Source: Cladopsammia gracilis
Lineage: Eukaryota > Cnidaria > Anthozoa > Scleractinia > Dendrophylliidae
Length of the DNA: 64,000 nucleotides
NCBI GenBank assembly: GCA_022457155.1
Contig: JAJGOT010000022.1
Location: forward strand, 1,726,001-1,790,000
Direction of reading: 5' to 3'
Position numbers and translations under genes: made by a program. The notes below the pieces were generated by a model. It ran no database searches and was not told the origin of the DNA. It worked only from the letters and a program-made list of their open reading frames with translations. Below are positions 11,338 through 23,115 of the stretch, piece after piece (position 1 is the first letter of the stretch; the number at the start of each line of letters is the position of its first letter).

Positions 11338-12198
11338 TTCAAGTTATGGTAGCCATGGTAGACGTGTACAATGAAACAAATGAGGCCTACAGACGACAAT
11401 TTTCAATCTGCCGTGTCTAAATTGAACAGCCACTATAAAATTATACTTTAAAGACTGAGAAAATTATAATAAACCGTATTGAAAAAAAAATAGTTTCGAA
11501 ACTAGTTTTTGAAACAGCAAAACACTTTGGCCTCGTTTCCATGCCCGGTATTTGGTTCCGTATATTTAAAGCCGGATTTTGATAATAATACTCAAAATCA
11601 AGCTTGGTAAACAAGATTTTCGTGTTCAGCGCATAATTTTCACTTAGAAAAGTCTGTTTACCAACTTTTCCTCGAGTTTGCCGCTAGAAGTTTTAAAAGC
11701 AGCCTTTTCTTAAAAGTTGTCCCAGTCTATGTTAGTTAATCAACACCTCGGTAATATTCAATCTATGTCAATGATGACTGAGAGCCATACGTTTTATGAT
11801 AGATTATCTTCAAGTCAGTTAACTTAGCGGCAAGGAGCAGTCAATGCTCTGTTATAATAGACTAAAGTCGCTAGAATGACAACTGTCCGAACTTATGGTG
11901 GAAGGGAAAATAGATGAGAAGTTGTCAATGAAAGAAACTGACAAAAAAAATTGAACTCGATTTTTTTTAAGCCAAATATATGATAATCTAGGAGCTTTTT
12001 GAAAAGATGGGGTAATACTAAGGTAGCCTCAGTGCAAAGGATTGGACGAAGCAGGTGGCTATAATGGTATTAAATGGTGATTTGATTCGGCTCCTGCAGA
12101 TGAAGCAACATAAGAGCCTGTCTAAAATCCCCTGGTTGGGGCACTTGTCCATACTAGAATCCCTCATTAGCATTGTTCAGGTCGTCGGTGCTAATATA

Positions 12199-12345
12199 CC
12201 GTATTTTCTTGAATAATAGCCGGGGGCGGTTATTATATTTTTTCGCTCCAAAAGGGGGGCGATTATTCTAGGGGAGGTGATCAATCGAGGGGGGGGGGGG
12301 GGGGGGGGGGGCGTGGATTATTCGAGGGGGTGATTATTTCAAATG
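12199..12345. repeat. CGAATAATAGCC-family repeat with poly-G run
   Basis: Starts CCGTATTTTCTTGAATAATAGCC, then alternating G-rich blocks and TTATTC/ATTATT motifs around an uninterrupted G run of about 25 nt. Related sequence occurs near 6131-6215, 20589-20622 and 48030-48317; only the last has clear intact ends. The G run may be an assembly weak point or a G-quadruplex-forming site. Confidence 0.5.
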
Positions 12346-12429
12346 TTTCTCGCTGGAAGGCCTAAGTAAGCGTGCTAATGTGCTAATTAGAGAGCTCCAA
12401 GAAATAAAGGTAAGCGTCAAATACACGAA

Positions 12430-13015
12430 CGTCACTGTAGAAAATATCCTGGAAACCTGTGTTTTGTGACCTTTCCGTAATGGTAACGATTGTTTCCTAA
12501 TTTTCGCGCGTACTTAATTTCGCGAAAGTACTGGAGCCGAATTTCGCGAGTATTAATTTTCGCGATTGCAAGGAAAATTAGAACAAAAGTGTGCTAAATT
12601 TCGTGATTTCGTTAGTGTTTTGTCTTGTTTTGTCGGTGTCAGTCGCTAAATAACAAGGACATATACTGGAAAAATACAAGGGTCTGGTTCATTCTAACTA
12701 CAAGGAGCCTATAAATGGAGACTTTGATGACTGCACTAAAGAGGTTTTGGCCGAATTACAAGTTGAAGAAAGCAGCGAATTAGAGGAAGAGTCCTTGCCG
12801 AAGACCGGAAAGACGTTTTCAAGGACAGACACTTAGAGTTTTAATTCAGAACAATTCATCTCAAGGCCCGGACTAAGAACATTTAAAATTCTTATTGTTT
12901 TGTTATATATTATGGTATTAAATTTCGCGTGTTTAAATTTCGCGCAATCTTTTGTTCGCGCGTATTAAATTTCGCGAATTTTTTTAAAATCGCGAAAATT
13001 AGTAAGAATAAGGTA
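12430..13015. mobile_element. AATTTCGCG-motif element with ORF scrap
   Basis: Both flanks carry clusters of AATTTCGCG / TTTTCGCG motifs in opposing orientation (about 12500-12600 and 12915-13000). The right edge reads CGCGAAAATTAGTAAGAATAAGG; the left has CCTAATTTTCGCGCG. Between them an acidic, coding-like scrap (around 12705-12837) runs to a stop. This looks like a decayed DNA transposon with iterated subterminal motifs; the superfamily is not clear. Confidence 0.45.
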
Positions 13016-16000
13016 GTTTAGAAGTTTCCATTTTTCATGAAACGAAAACCTATAATATTAGTGTGAATGGGGCCAAACTGATTCCAAGGTGAGTTTCAAA
13101 GGTCCAATACTCAAACTTCCAATAGTGTTACCCTCCTAGGGCGAGAGCATGAATATGTGATTGTCTTAAACCGGTGAAAACTGATTAAATCAGTGTGTTT
13201 TACCTGAGGCTTTTTTTGCAATCAGGACGAATATCGGCTTATCGCTGCAAGGAAAGTGCATCATTTTGGATCATGATCTACTAAGATTCGCTTTTAATTT
13301 GGTTTAATAATACTACCTCGGTTTCTAAACTTGATCATATTAATTTTCCTCCTCGTATGGACGGCAAACGAAACAAGAATGTTTGGAAATGGATTTATGA
13401 AGTCAGTTTCAAAGACATTCATGCCTCTTTTCAGTAACTGAATCAGTGTCACTCAGTGTTGTTCGAACGCCATGGTTTCAACTCAGTAGCCTACTCCATT
13501 AAAAGACCACATTACATGGCACAGGCTTGAAACAGCTGTCAGCAGCGACAACGCCTAAATGCAATCTGATTCTCAGCTCTTGTAAAGTGAAAATTTATTC
13601 ATTTACAACAAGTACTTCGCTAAGCCTCGTGCGCAATATCACAAAGGGGACTAGGTGAATTTGCGATTTAATCATGTTTGGCGACTGTATGAATGGAACA
13701 GGTGAAGATACCTTATGTTTCCTTATCAATCACTCACTATTTACCCGGGGAAGTTAACTTATTATGTATTTTTCAACCGAAAGTATATTCAACGAATCCC
13801 AGTCCTTCAATTCGTTTTAAAACCTTTTTGTCTTCAGCCGAAAACTAGAACAATTGTTTTCGCTCGGTCGGCTGCTTAAAAAGACTGTAATTCATGTTCG
13901 TGTCAACCAAACAGGTAAATATCGGCGTATATTGCCCTCCTGCAGATTAAAATCTTCAATAGTACCGGAACTTTTCCAACTGTGTGAGAGCAAACACTGA
14001 AGCAGAATTTTCTTTATGAAGCCAGCCATTGTCGTAAAAATGAGAGACACTTTTCACCTCTCTTAGCTGTTTTGTTTGCTTTAGCGTGGTTGAATGAAGA
14101 AAATCTCATATCCGGATTGAGACAAATCATCCTTTGGAGTGTGCGTCCAAAACTGTGATTTTGTAGGAAATCACAATACTCAGGAAATCAAATTTTTTCA
14201 GTTTTCTCGGTCGGGTGTAAACCAAACAAAAGACAAATTCAAAGAAATACCAAAACCTTATCAGGAAAAACAATGAATTATTAAGCACACAGTACAGAAA
14301 AAAAACTTGGGAAATTACTATTTTTTCATGTTTTGGGGCGTTTTTTTTTTCTGGCGTTGCAACCATTTCTTTTCTTGTTTTTTTTTTTTATATCAAATTT
14401 ACAAAATCTTCTCAGACTTACAGCCCTAAAAGTTACAAAGAAAAAACTTGTGACGATTTTTTTTTTCATTTACGTAAAAAAAAAAAAATTAAGGCACCAC
14501 GCAGGTCGCTCCACCATGCGACATGTAACAAACCCACTTAAATTACAAAATTATTCCTTTTCTTTTCTTTGCCGAGTTCTTCTTATGAAATTTCGCAATT
14601 AATGACTATACTTTCAGAGTATTTATACGCTCTTCGAGGTTGCGAATTAAAACTCCCTCAACTACGCCCCAAAATTAGAAAAATACGTTTATTTTTAAGG
14701 AAACGTGCACTGATAGATTATGTAAAAGTTATTTTCGGTACTTAGTAAAATGAAGGAAGATTATTAAGTTTTATACTACAAAAAATACAGCTCCAAGGTT
14801 AAGGAACTTAATTCTAACCTTGACTCATCTTGTGAGCTTCTTCAACGCTGGATCCTTTACGCAATCGAACCAGAAATGATTTCGGCATGATGTGTTAAAT
14901 CTTCAGATGAATAAGTTGCTTTTTGACTTTCTTCTTTCCAGTCTTTCTGACGGATAAATTGCGGAAGTATTGGTTGGTCACCTTATGTCTGTTCACCTTG
15001 TGGGCCTTCTTGACGGATTTTGAAGGTTTTTGAAGCAGGCTATCAAATTTATTTCAATCAATCACTGAGAGCAAATGTTACAGTAATTAAACACATCAGC
15101 TGAACACCTTCTGCGTTTAGTCCGGCTTGATTTCTGTGCTTCAATTCTATTGGCTACGGCGTCACTGATTGTACCATGGTAATGAACTACACGCAACTGA
15201 TTTGCGACTTATTTCGTTAAAGAGAGGAAATTGAAAACGAACTTGATTATTAAGATTAGCAACAAAGTAAGCCCAATTGTGATTAAAATTCTCTTTGGAC
15301 AAACGTTTTAAACAAAAGTTACCGTACGTTTTGCAACCAAGTGATCGTTTCGTAACATGTTCGCGTGTTGTAATGTAGATTATCTTTTGAACACGCTGTG
15401 CTTAACAAATCAAATTTCCATAAGAAAACTAAATATATTGCAACGAGTTTTGGTTTGACTGCAGAGTGTAATTTTGCCATTGAATTAAGTGTATGATTCT
15501 AATGAAACTTGTTAAAGGAATCCTGTAGTGACAAGGCTTACGCCTGAATTAAAATCAATTATATTTCAATATGAATCTTGTTTCATTCATTAATTTCTTT
15601 AGTTTTCTTTATGGTTAGAAGCATGAATACTAAAAATAATTTTAGAAAATGTATTCAGAGAACAAATGAAGGAAAACTTAAACTTGATGCTTTTGTGATT
15701 CAATTGTTTAAAGGTAAAATTTTGCTAAGCGTGTTTGCAAATGAAAAAACGTAGAGGACTTTAAGATTCACAATGCCTCTATACTTCACCGCGTTTAATT
15801 TACCTTACGCCTTGCAGACAAAAAGAAATTTAATTGTTTCATTAAAGCCATTAGTTTTATCTGCACTTTAAGAGCGTGTGGGTTTATATCTGATAAAAAA
15901 TTGACTCGCTGAACAAAGCGATATAAATCTAATTCATAATTCCTATTTCACGCGCTTACAAACGACAATGCCTCAAGGCAAAGTCAATTAAAATGATAGA

Positions 16001-19000
16001 ATAATCAAAGATGAGAACACTGGTTTCTTAAAACAATACTTGTGATAATCACAGAGGATGTTTTTATGGCGTGTTGACGCCACATTTTTTCCCAAGCATA
16101 GTATTGATATAGGCAGTAATGAATCTGTGAACAGAATATCTGTGATATATGTAAACAGACTTTTATCTCTGTTTTACAATCCCTTTCCGTATTATTTAAA
16201 ATGCGTGAATTATATCAGCCGCTAAGTGGCATTTTCCTATTGTGATTTTTCCCTTGCGGAGTTAAAGTTAAAAAATTCATGCCATGCTTTTGAACTTACA
16301 CAATCGTGTAAATTTCTGTATCAGTGGTATATTGACAAGTGATTTAATTGCACGCAATGAAATTTTCAGCTTGTTAATATTTGTTGAGTAGATATATAGC
16401 GCAAATTAAATAACGCGCAATAAATATATTTCCTGTTGAACACCGGTTAGTGAAAACCTAATTGGAAACAAACTACTCTTGGCTTTAAAATTTCAAAATG
16501 TATAATTTGGAAAAAATATCAGAGATGAAAACCGACAGGGTCGGTTTTGTTCCATTTTTTGGGAGTTGAACGAGCATCAACTTGTGTAATTCATCCCAAA
16601 ATAAGTGTATTTATTATTACAGACAGATTCATTAGGCTTCACATGGGGGATAATGAATTAGAAAACTGAAATATTATTAAAAGATAACTTGCTGCAATCA
16701 AACGAAATGAAAATTCTATACAATTTTGTTTTTTCTCTTCCGTGAGTATATCATATGTTAATTTTTCTCTGGTGAAGTAACAAAGGGCAGAGTTTGGTCA
16801 TGTTGTATGTAAACAGTATTAAAAACTCAAGAAAGATTTCTACTACAGTGTAGAAGAAGCACACGCGTTAGTTGATAGTCTGAATTTTAGTAGTGAGTGA
16901 GACTGAATTACAGACAGCTGAAAGTCAATATAGTTAGTTTAAAAATGTATATTATCAATTCCCTAAGAAATTTTCAAACTTTTGACTCAGCTAAGTATCC
17001 AGTTAACTGACAGAGTTTCTTAATTCTCAATTCTCTTCTCAATGTGGTCATGTCCCGGTTTAGCGGTTTACTTGGAAATTCAAATATATAAATGCCGTTC
17101 CTGAATTTTTCGCTCGAAAACGTAACATCCTAACATATAAGATCAAAGATACAACTGAATAAAATTAAAGAGATCGATCATAGCTTTTTTTAATTATGTT
17201 ATCAAACATTGTTTCTCCAATTCGCCCTCTGAAATCCAGTGGAACAAAAAACACAGTTTTGTAGTATCTTAGAAACTACCGTTGAGTATAAAGGGAAACG
17301 ACCCTGATATAAAACGAGCTTCTTATAGCTTTCTGTTGTTAGTATCATAAAACCTTTTTGCAATTACCACGTTGTCCTGATAACCCATGATGCACTCGAC
17401 ACCGTGAAATAATCTATTATGAATTCTAAGTTCTCAATTAAAATTTCGTGGACTCGGCAGACAGTTTGCCAGATTGCATAGTTTACAGTAAAACAGCCTT
17501 CGTTTCTCAGCTGAAAGCGAAAATTGTACGCGTTTCTCCAGACTCTAAGACTCCTTTGTTGCTTTCGTCACCAGACCCCTTGGAGTGGTAATTCTCGGAG
17601 GAACACATGGAATCATACAGTTTTTTAGCGAATGATTCACGCTTCAACATCGTTAAACATTTGTTGAACGATGTTCCAAATTGCTGAATGAATTCGAACA
17701 GAAAAAGCACTGAAGATTTGTAATAGCCTGTTTCTATTTTCGTTCGACCACGTTCAAAATGTTGATTGGCCTATTTCAACATTCAACATAGCTGTACACT
17801 TGTTCAACTGTTGAGACTGATACTTTCGCTTATTCAATGAAATGCAACCCCGATAAAAAAAACCATCATTGTCAGATGCCAAATTTGTGGTATATCATAG
17901 TTAAATACCTATGTTTCAAACCTCCTCGCTGAACGTCAGTTTTGATTTCATATTGTATCCCTTTGGTCCAAAAACTTCACAAAATAGAACTCTAGTTTTT
18001 GACATCAAAATGCTACGTTACTGACATATGGACAGATATTTCAATGAAACAATCCGTTAGTGTCTTATTCTAAAAGCGGTTATTTTGTAAGCCTTTCTTT
18101 TTCAGGTTTTCGTCTGGGGTTATCTAAGCTATGACGAAAATCGTCGTCATGGTTCACGACAATTCTCTTGTAACTTATTCACTTCTTTATTGTGTCTGAA
18201 AGGATATTTTGCACCTATCTTTAAAATAGCACGTACCTTAAATATTTCAGATGTCCGATTATGTATTATGTACGGTTTTAATCCAGCGTTTTGGTTTTGC
18301 TCTTTCTAGACAATTTATTAATGCGCGATAGACATAAAACGGTTTGCCACACCTCATCCCAACTACAAAACCGTTGAAACTTATTCGCTCAGCATGAAGC
18401 GAATGGTAATTAAACTTCTCCTTTTAACGAAAGTACTTCAATTCTCTACCAAACTTATGCCAAAAAACGGATGGCTTTAATAGTTTTAAGCAGTTTTAAA
18501 CGCATCCTAAAAGTTGTGACGAGTGAAGCGTGTTACTGAATATCAAGAAATAGTTCACATATTTGAAGATGAATATACAACTGAAGAAAGTATGTACTAT
18601 ACACGCAATTTTCAGACCTACTCCCCACTGTCAGCTAGACAACAAAGTTGTCATTTCTGCTTTTCTTGAGTTTAGATAACGGTTTTGTTTAATTTAGTTT
18701 ATTTAGTTGATTGTGACTTATGCTACGCGTACGTTTGCGTTAACAATGACGAATACAGAGCAGTCATGCGAAAAAGTGGCGATAAAGATAGAGCGATAAA
18801 ATGAAAAATGAGCTCGGTTTATTCCTTTACTAAACTGTCTAGCTTCAATCTCATTATTGATCTGTGCAGCTTACTAGCTGATTTTTGTGATAGACAAACA
18901 GTTTCCTTTCATGTCATTTCTACGGTGGGAAAATGTGCAGTTAAAAACAAAAGCCCATTACAATCTGTCTGAAAGAAGCTCTGAATTTGGATCGCTTGTA

Positions 19001-19564
19001 TGTACCTAGGGCTACAGGTGGTTGAAAACTTTCATTATGAATATATATCAAACATTTTAGCTATGTTGTTAATTGTTATTCCATATACCCAAAATCTAAT
19101 TGCTTGTTTTTCGTATGGCTTTTTGACAAATGATCAATAACAGCTATAAATAATCAACAAAGCAGAACTCTTTGAAAAACGTGAGGCCTTTGTTACTTCA
19201 GTTGACTGAGTTATAGCCAAGGGGCATGTACAGCTGACTCATGGCACGAGTTTGTTTTTTAATCCTGCGGGACTTGACTTAATTAATTTCAACATTATAT
19301 TCCTATCGGAAAACCGATTCTATATCGTTTATGCGCCTATCTCGGAGATTTTTGTACGAAGCCGCCGAGAAAGTGACCGAAAATGTTATATAAATTCCAC
19401 TCGTTACTTGATTGACTACCAACTTCGAAACCAACGGTCTAGAAAATACTAAGTTGTGCTTCCGTAGCAATTGTGGTGGCTTTGTTTGAGTTTAATTCTA
19501 GTAAGGTCTAAGTTTACCTGCATCCAATTGTGTATTAAGTGTCGTGCTTTTAGTGGCGTCTTAT

Positions 19565-19573
19565 TATATAAAG
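19565..19573 (+). promoter_or_regulatory. TATA-like box upstream of the peptide precursor
   Basis: TATATAAAG lies about 103 nt before the start codon of the RPamide-like precursor. If used, transcription would begin near 19595 and give a short 5' UTR. An alternative is a 5' UTR exon starting at 19640, after the good acceptor CGACGCTTCCCTTCAG. The sequence alone does not decide between the two. Confidence 0.35.
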
Positions 19574-19675
19574 ACAGGACAAGCGCTGTTATTGGCAAAC
19601 GTTGCTGTCATTTGGGACACAAACGACGCTTCCCTTCAGAAGAAAAGAAGAGCTTGGGCCAAACGAATTTTCACA

Positions 19676-21942
19676 ATGAAGAGAATGGTTATTACTGCTT
19701 CTCTATGCCTGTTCCTTGTGATTTCTCTTCAAGATGTAGAACTGAGAAGAATCCAATCACACATTTCGAGAGACGGTTGGCCATCTCAGTGGAAAAAACA
19801 ATCATCTTTAAGCGACCGTCGACACCTATTGAACAAGCAGGCAGCCAATGAAAATACAAGGTAATAGTTTCTGTTATAAAACTGTTTAGCAGAACATAAA
19901 AGAAGTTTCGCGTAAACAGAAAAAGCCCCTTATAGTGTTGTAAACTATTTCTAACAGTTAAAATAGCATCGACCGTTTTCTAGTTGCCGTCTGAAGCACA
20001 ATTTAGTCATAGGCATCTCTTAGGGAGTCTTTTTTATGAAGTTGGTATGAATTGATAACTTTATATCACGTTATTTCTTTGCATTTTTATGGCGGTTTTA
20101 GTTTTATTCTGGGATGAAATGGTTCAAATTTTAGTATCATGATAATGAACGAACGACCACACGGTGTTTATGTCTTTTCGTGGTAGTTATTTTCGATTTC
20201 GTACCGGTGTTAGAGTCTGATTACAAGGAGGTAGAGTTACCTAAGCAGCCCGGAGACAAAGTTGTTCCGGGTTTATAAGCAAATTTTTCAGGTAGAGAGA
20301 CCAAAACTCGCCTACCTGCCGGAAAAAAACTCAAGCGTTAAGCCAGTTAACTCAGTAAATATAACCCTTAACTTACTTGCTTTCGATAATCTTAGCAGTT
20401 TTATCACGTAAACAAAGGTTTTTAGTTCAGATATGGATATTAAAGCCAAAGTTGTGGTTCGTACAAAATTTCTTTCAGTCGACTGATTTTGGTAAAAGAC
20501 ATTGTGCTTCAATCTGGTAAATTCCAAACCTCTCTTTAACTTATTTTCAAAGCACGTGGTACTAGCGTGCTTCACTATCTAGTACGTATTACTCGAATAA
20601 ATAGCCGCCCCCGATACCCCGCCTTAATTTATTGAATGGTCAAACACGAAACAAATACCCCTAGGCATTAAAGGGAGGATTACATTATTCGGTGTTTGTT
20701 TTTGGTATTTGTGTATTTGTTGCTTTCTTGATCGTGATCGGCTTCTGTGTAAACGCCTTTTACCTTTATTAACTCCCTCTAAAAGGAACTCAGTATAAAA
20801 AAAGCTACAAATATAACAAACATCCAACTAAATAGCCACTGAAATCCCACTTAGTAAAATTGCATTATGAGTTAATAAAAGCCTCAAAGAGTTTACCCTC
20901 AATTTACTTCTTATAGCATATCACGATATGGTTCTTCATTTTTCTAGCAAAACATGTTTTAAAACAACAACAAAAATTTGACTTTGCGGAACGAAAACAT
21001 AATTCCCAATGCTGTCAAACCACCAGTGGAACAATCTCGTGTCCAGGGCCTTCTCGGCTCATAGTGCTCAAAATTGCGAGGCAGGCGAAGAAACCCCTAG
21101 ACAAAGGGTAAAGTCTTGATTCCATAGCTCAGAAGGAGGTCGGACACCTTATTGAGACTTATATAACGGATTAACTGGTTAGCTTTCAGTTGAGGTTTGG
21201 GGTAACAGTTTATATAGTTAAATTTAGGACTAAGCAACCCGAGAAGCTAGGTGGTACAGTGGTACGGTAGGCTAAGTAAGTCTAAGCCTACCTGAGGTCA
21301 CAGGTTCAACACTGAGTCGGGATTTTAGATTTTCTTTTCTATACTTAAAAATTTATTGAAAATAAAATTGTAAGTGTCGACATTACGTTATATAATTATC
21401 AATAGGTGTCCGACCTCCTTCTGAGCTATAGAAGGTAGACTCTACCTAGACAAAGCTGCTAAAATATTCCAAACATCCCGACTTAATTTGTCAAGTTTAA
21501 CATGATGAAATTTCTTCGTTTCGTTTGAACAAAGGTTTTAGATTGTCACAAAACAAACATGGCTGCAAATCGCTGGAAGTAATCTCGAAAATGCCATTTC
21601 ATTGTGTGTCACGTGACAAAATACTCCAGAATTCTTGGAGTATCTTAGAAGTCTTGTCGAGGGGTTTCTATACCCACCCCAGCCCACCCCGCCATTTTAA
21701 AAACGGAGAAGTCCCTGGGGACGAGGCTGCCAGTGGAAATAAATTAGGAAGGTCGCGTGGAATTTTGGGAAATTATATTAGCGTTGCCTTAATCCATTGC
21801 AATAAAGGCAATTCTTTCCAGATGCTTCTTGACTAAACATGTTTATTCTTTATTTTTCTAATTTTGTAGAAAGTTCAATCTTGAAGTTCCCGAAGATGAA
21901 GCTGAAGGGCCTCCTTTGAATTTACCCCGTCCAGGGAAATGA
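19676..21942 (+). CDS. Secreted RPamide-like neuropeptide precursor (2 exons)
   Basis: Exons 19676-19860 and 21870-21942 join in phase 2 (AG|gtaata ... tttgtag|A) to give 85 codons plus stop. The start is the first ATG in an open frame and opens a classic signal peptide: MKRM, then hydrophobic VITASLCLFLVISL. The middle has dibasic sites (RR, KK, RR) suited to prohormone convertases. The C-terminus is PEDEAEGPPLNLPRPGK-stop: an acidic stretch, then a Pro-rich peptide ending in Gly-Lys. In cnidarians, peptides are often released after acidic residues and C-terminal Gly becomes an amide, so the predicted product is GPPLNLPRPamide. This is nine residues, as is sea-anemone Antho-RPamide (LPPGPLPRPamide), and matches it at the PP pair and the final LPRP. 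Only one peptide copy is present, whereas many cnidarian precursors carry several. The AATAAA at 22202 suits its 3' end. Its role as a neurotransmitter is inferred; an unrelated secreted protein is possible. Confidence 0.7.
20589..20622. repeat. CGAATAATAGCC-family fragment in the precursor intron
   Basis: ACTCGAATAAATAGCCGCCCCC, a short piece related to repeats near 6.1, 12.2 and 48.0 kb. It lies in the only intron of the peptide precursor. No complete element can be delimited. Confidence 0.4.
21124..21430. mobile_element. TIR element carrying tRNA-like motifs
   Basis: The left end reads TAGCTCAGAAGGAGGTCGG and the right end is its reverse complement (CCGACCTCCTTCTGAGCTA), giving a ~26-bp inverted repeat around a 307-bp element. 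The interior has GGTGGTACAGTGGTACGG and, 50 nt on, GGTTCAACAC, resembling A and B boxes of a tRNA. The terminal TAGCTCAGAAGG also matches the A-box pattern. It sits in the intron of the peptide precursor. It may be a MITE that captured a SINE or a TIR element with an internal pol III promoter. Confidence 0.6.
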
Positions 21943-22201
21943 ACAATTCTTCCCAAATGAGCAAGGTCTTTGGAAGACTTCTTAAGAAAGGATGGCCTTT
22001 ATGACATTAACCAGTTTTGCATGACGACTGCTGCAGTGTTAAAATGGGAAAGGTTTATTGAATGAGGAAGTTTATTTTAAAGTAAAGCTATTTTTCACAA
22101 TTTATTTTCGTGCGTTTTCGTAAACTTGCAGCTGTAAGCAAAGTTAGAGAAAAAGAGAAATATATCGTGTAATAATGCAATTTTAGTAAAAAGTGCACAG
22201 T

Positions 22202-22207
22202 AATAAA
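22202..22207 (+). promoter_or_regulatory. Candidate polyadenylation signal of the peptide precursor
   Basis: AATAAA about 260 nt after the TGA of the RPamide-like precursor. The intervening DNA has no coding features and reads as a 3' UTR. Positional evidence only. Confidence 0.45.
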
Positions 22208-23115
22208 GGTGTCATCCAATATCACTTAAAATGTGTGTGAAACTTCATTAGCGGGTGGAAAGTTCAAAACACAAATGGAGTATTTGCAGAACACCATCCC
22301 CTTGCGGACTTCTGGCGTGTTTTAATTTTATTAAAAGTTTCGATAACTTGTAAGTTTATTGACTGTTGACGTTTTCTGACTGACTGTAGCCGATGATCGT
22401 AAGAATGTCAGTCGTATAAACCCGGATGATTGTTTCAGATTTGGCTTTTTATTCATTCTTATCAGTAAAACAACTGTATGGAGACACTCATGAAATGATA
22501 CTCGTAGATTATCAACTAAAGATGTTTTTAAGACTAGAAGTAAAAACTACAATCCATTCTCATTGTTAAGTTCATATTCATTATTTGATCAACTTGTGTC
22601 AAATTTGCACAGCCAAATGACCTTGGAGAGATCTGCACATTGGAGCCCCCCCCCCCCCCCCCCCACTCCCCCCGACAGCTTTTGGAACTTTTATCCTTTG
22701 CACTTTTAATGTCAAGTTAATACCTGAATAACAACCTATGCGCTGACAGGTGCAAATTTAAAAGTAGTCTGTGAATACACCCACCTCTAATCACTTCCAT
22801 AGTTTAGGAGTATACCTAACATGCATGTACGAGGAATGTCTGAGGAATAAGACAATCTAAACGTTTTTCTTTTTTCGTTTTGGACGCGTTTTCTCAATCT
22901 AATCATATGTGAGCTAAGTGAACAGTCAGAAACTTTCCGCCTCGACTATCAACTGCCCCTGGGTCTCCGAGGATTGGAGCCTCGTGGTTGAAAATTTTAA
23001 CTGCATGACTTATAATGCTGTGTTCACACTGAGGGCTAGGCTCGACTACCAGCCGCTGTTCAGGAAACGAGCCCGCGAGACCGGACGAGAGAAAGCGGCG
23101 GAAATCGAGCCTAAC
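22208..23115. other. Non-coding stretch
   Basis: No gene recognised. It holds a C-run of about 19 nt at 22646-22664. Short frames on both strands at 22903-23130 overlap each other and have no family resemblance. Confidence 0.35.

Larger units (their letters stand above)
11338..19563. other. Long non-coding stretch with transposon remnants only
   Basis: No host exon was recognised in about 8 kb. Recognisable content: the inverted repeat copy at 11595-11740; a CGAATAATAGCC-family copy with a G-run of about 25 nt near 12287-12311; and an element rich in AATTTCGCG motifs at about 12430-13015. From 13 kb on the sequence is AT-rich and featureless to me. Frames at 14.1-14.6 kb are A/T-run artefacts. 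Unrecognised 5' exons or enhancers of the neuropeptide gene may lie here. Confidence 0.4.

Noticed and set aside
14127..14602. Phe/Lys-rich ORFs on both strands
   Set aside because: AT-run artefacts; composition is that of poly-A/poly-T DNA.
16527..16550. Short hairpin AAAACCGAC...GTCGGTTTT followed by T-rich DNA, like a bacterial terminator
   Set aside because: The window is eukaryotic and no gene ends there.
19252..19452. 66-codon plus-strand ORF upstream of the peptide precursor
   Set aside because: No signal peptide or domain, and not in phase with the precursor through plausible splice sites.
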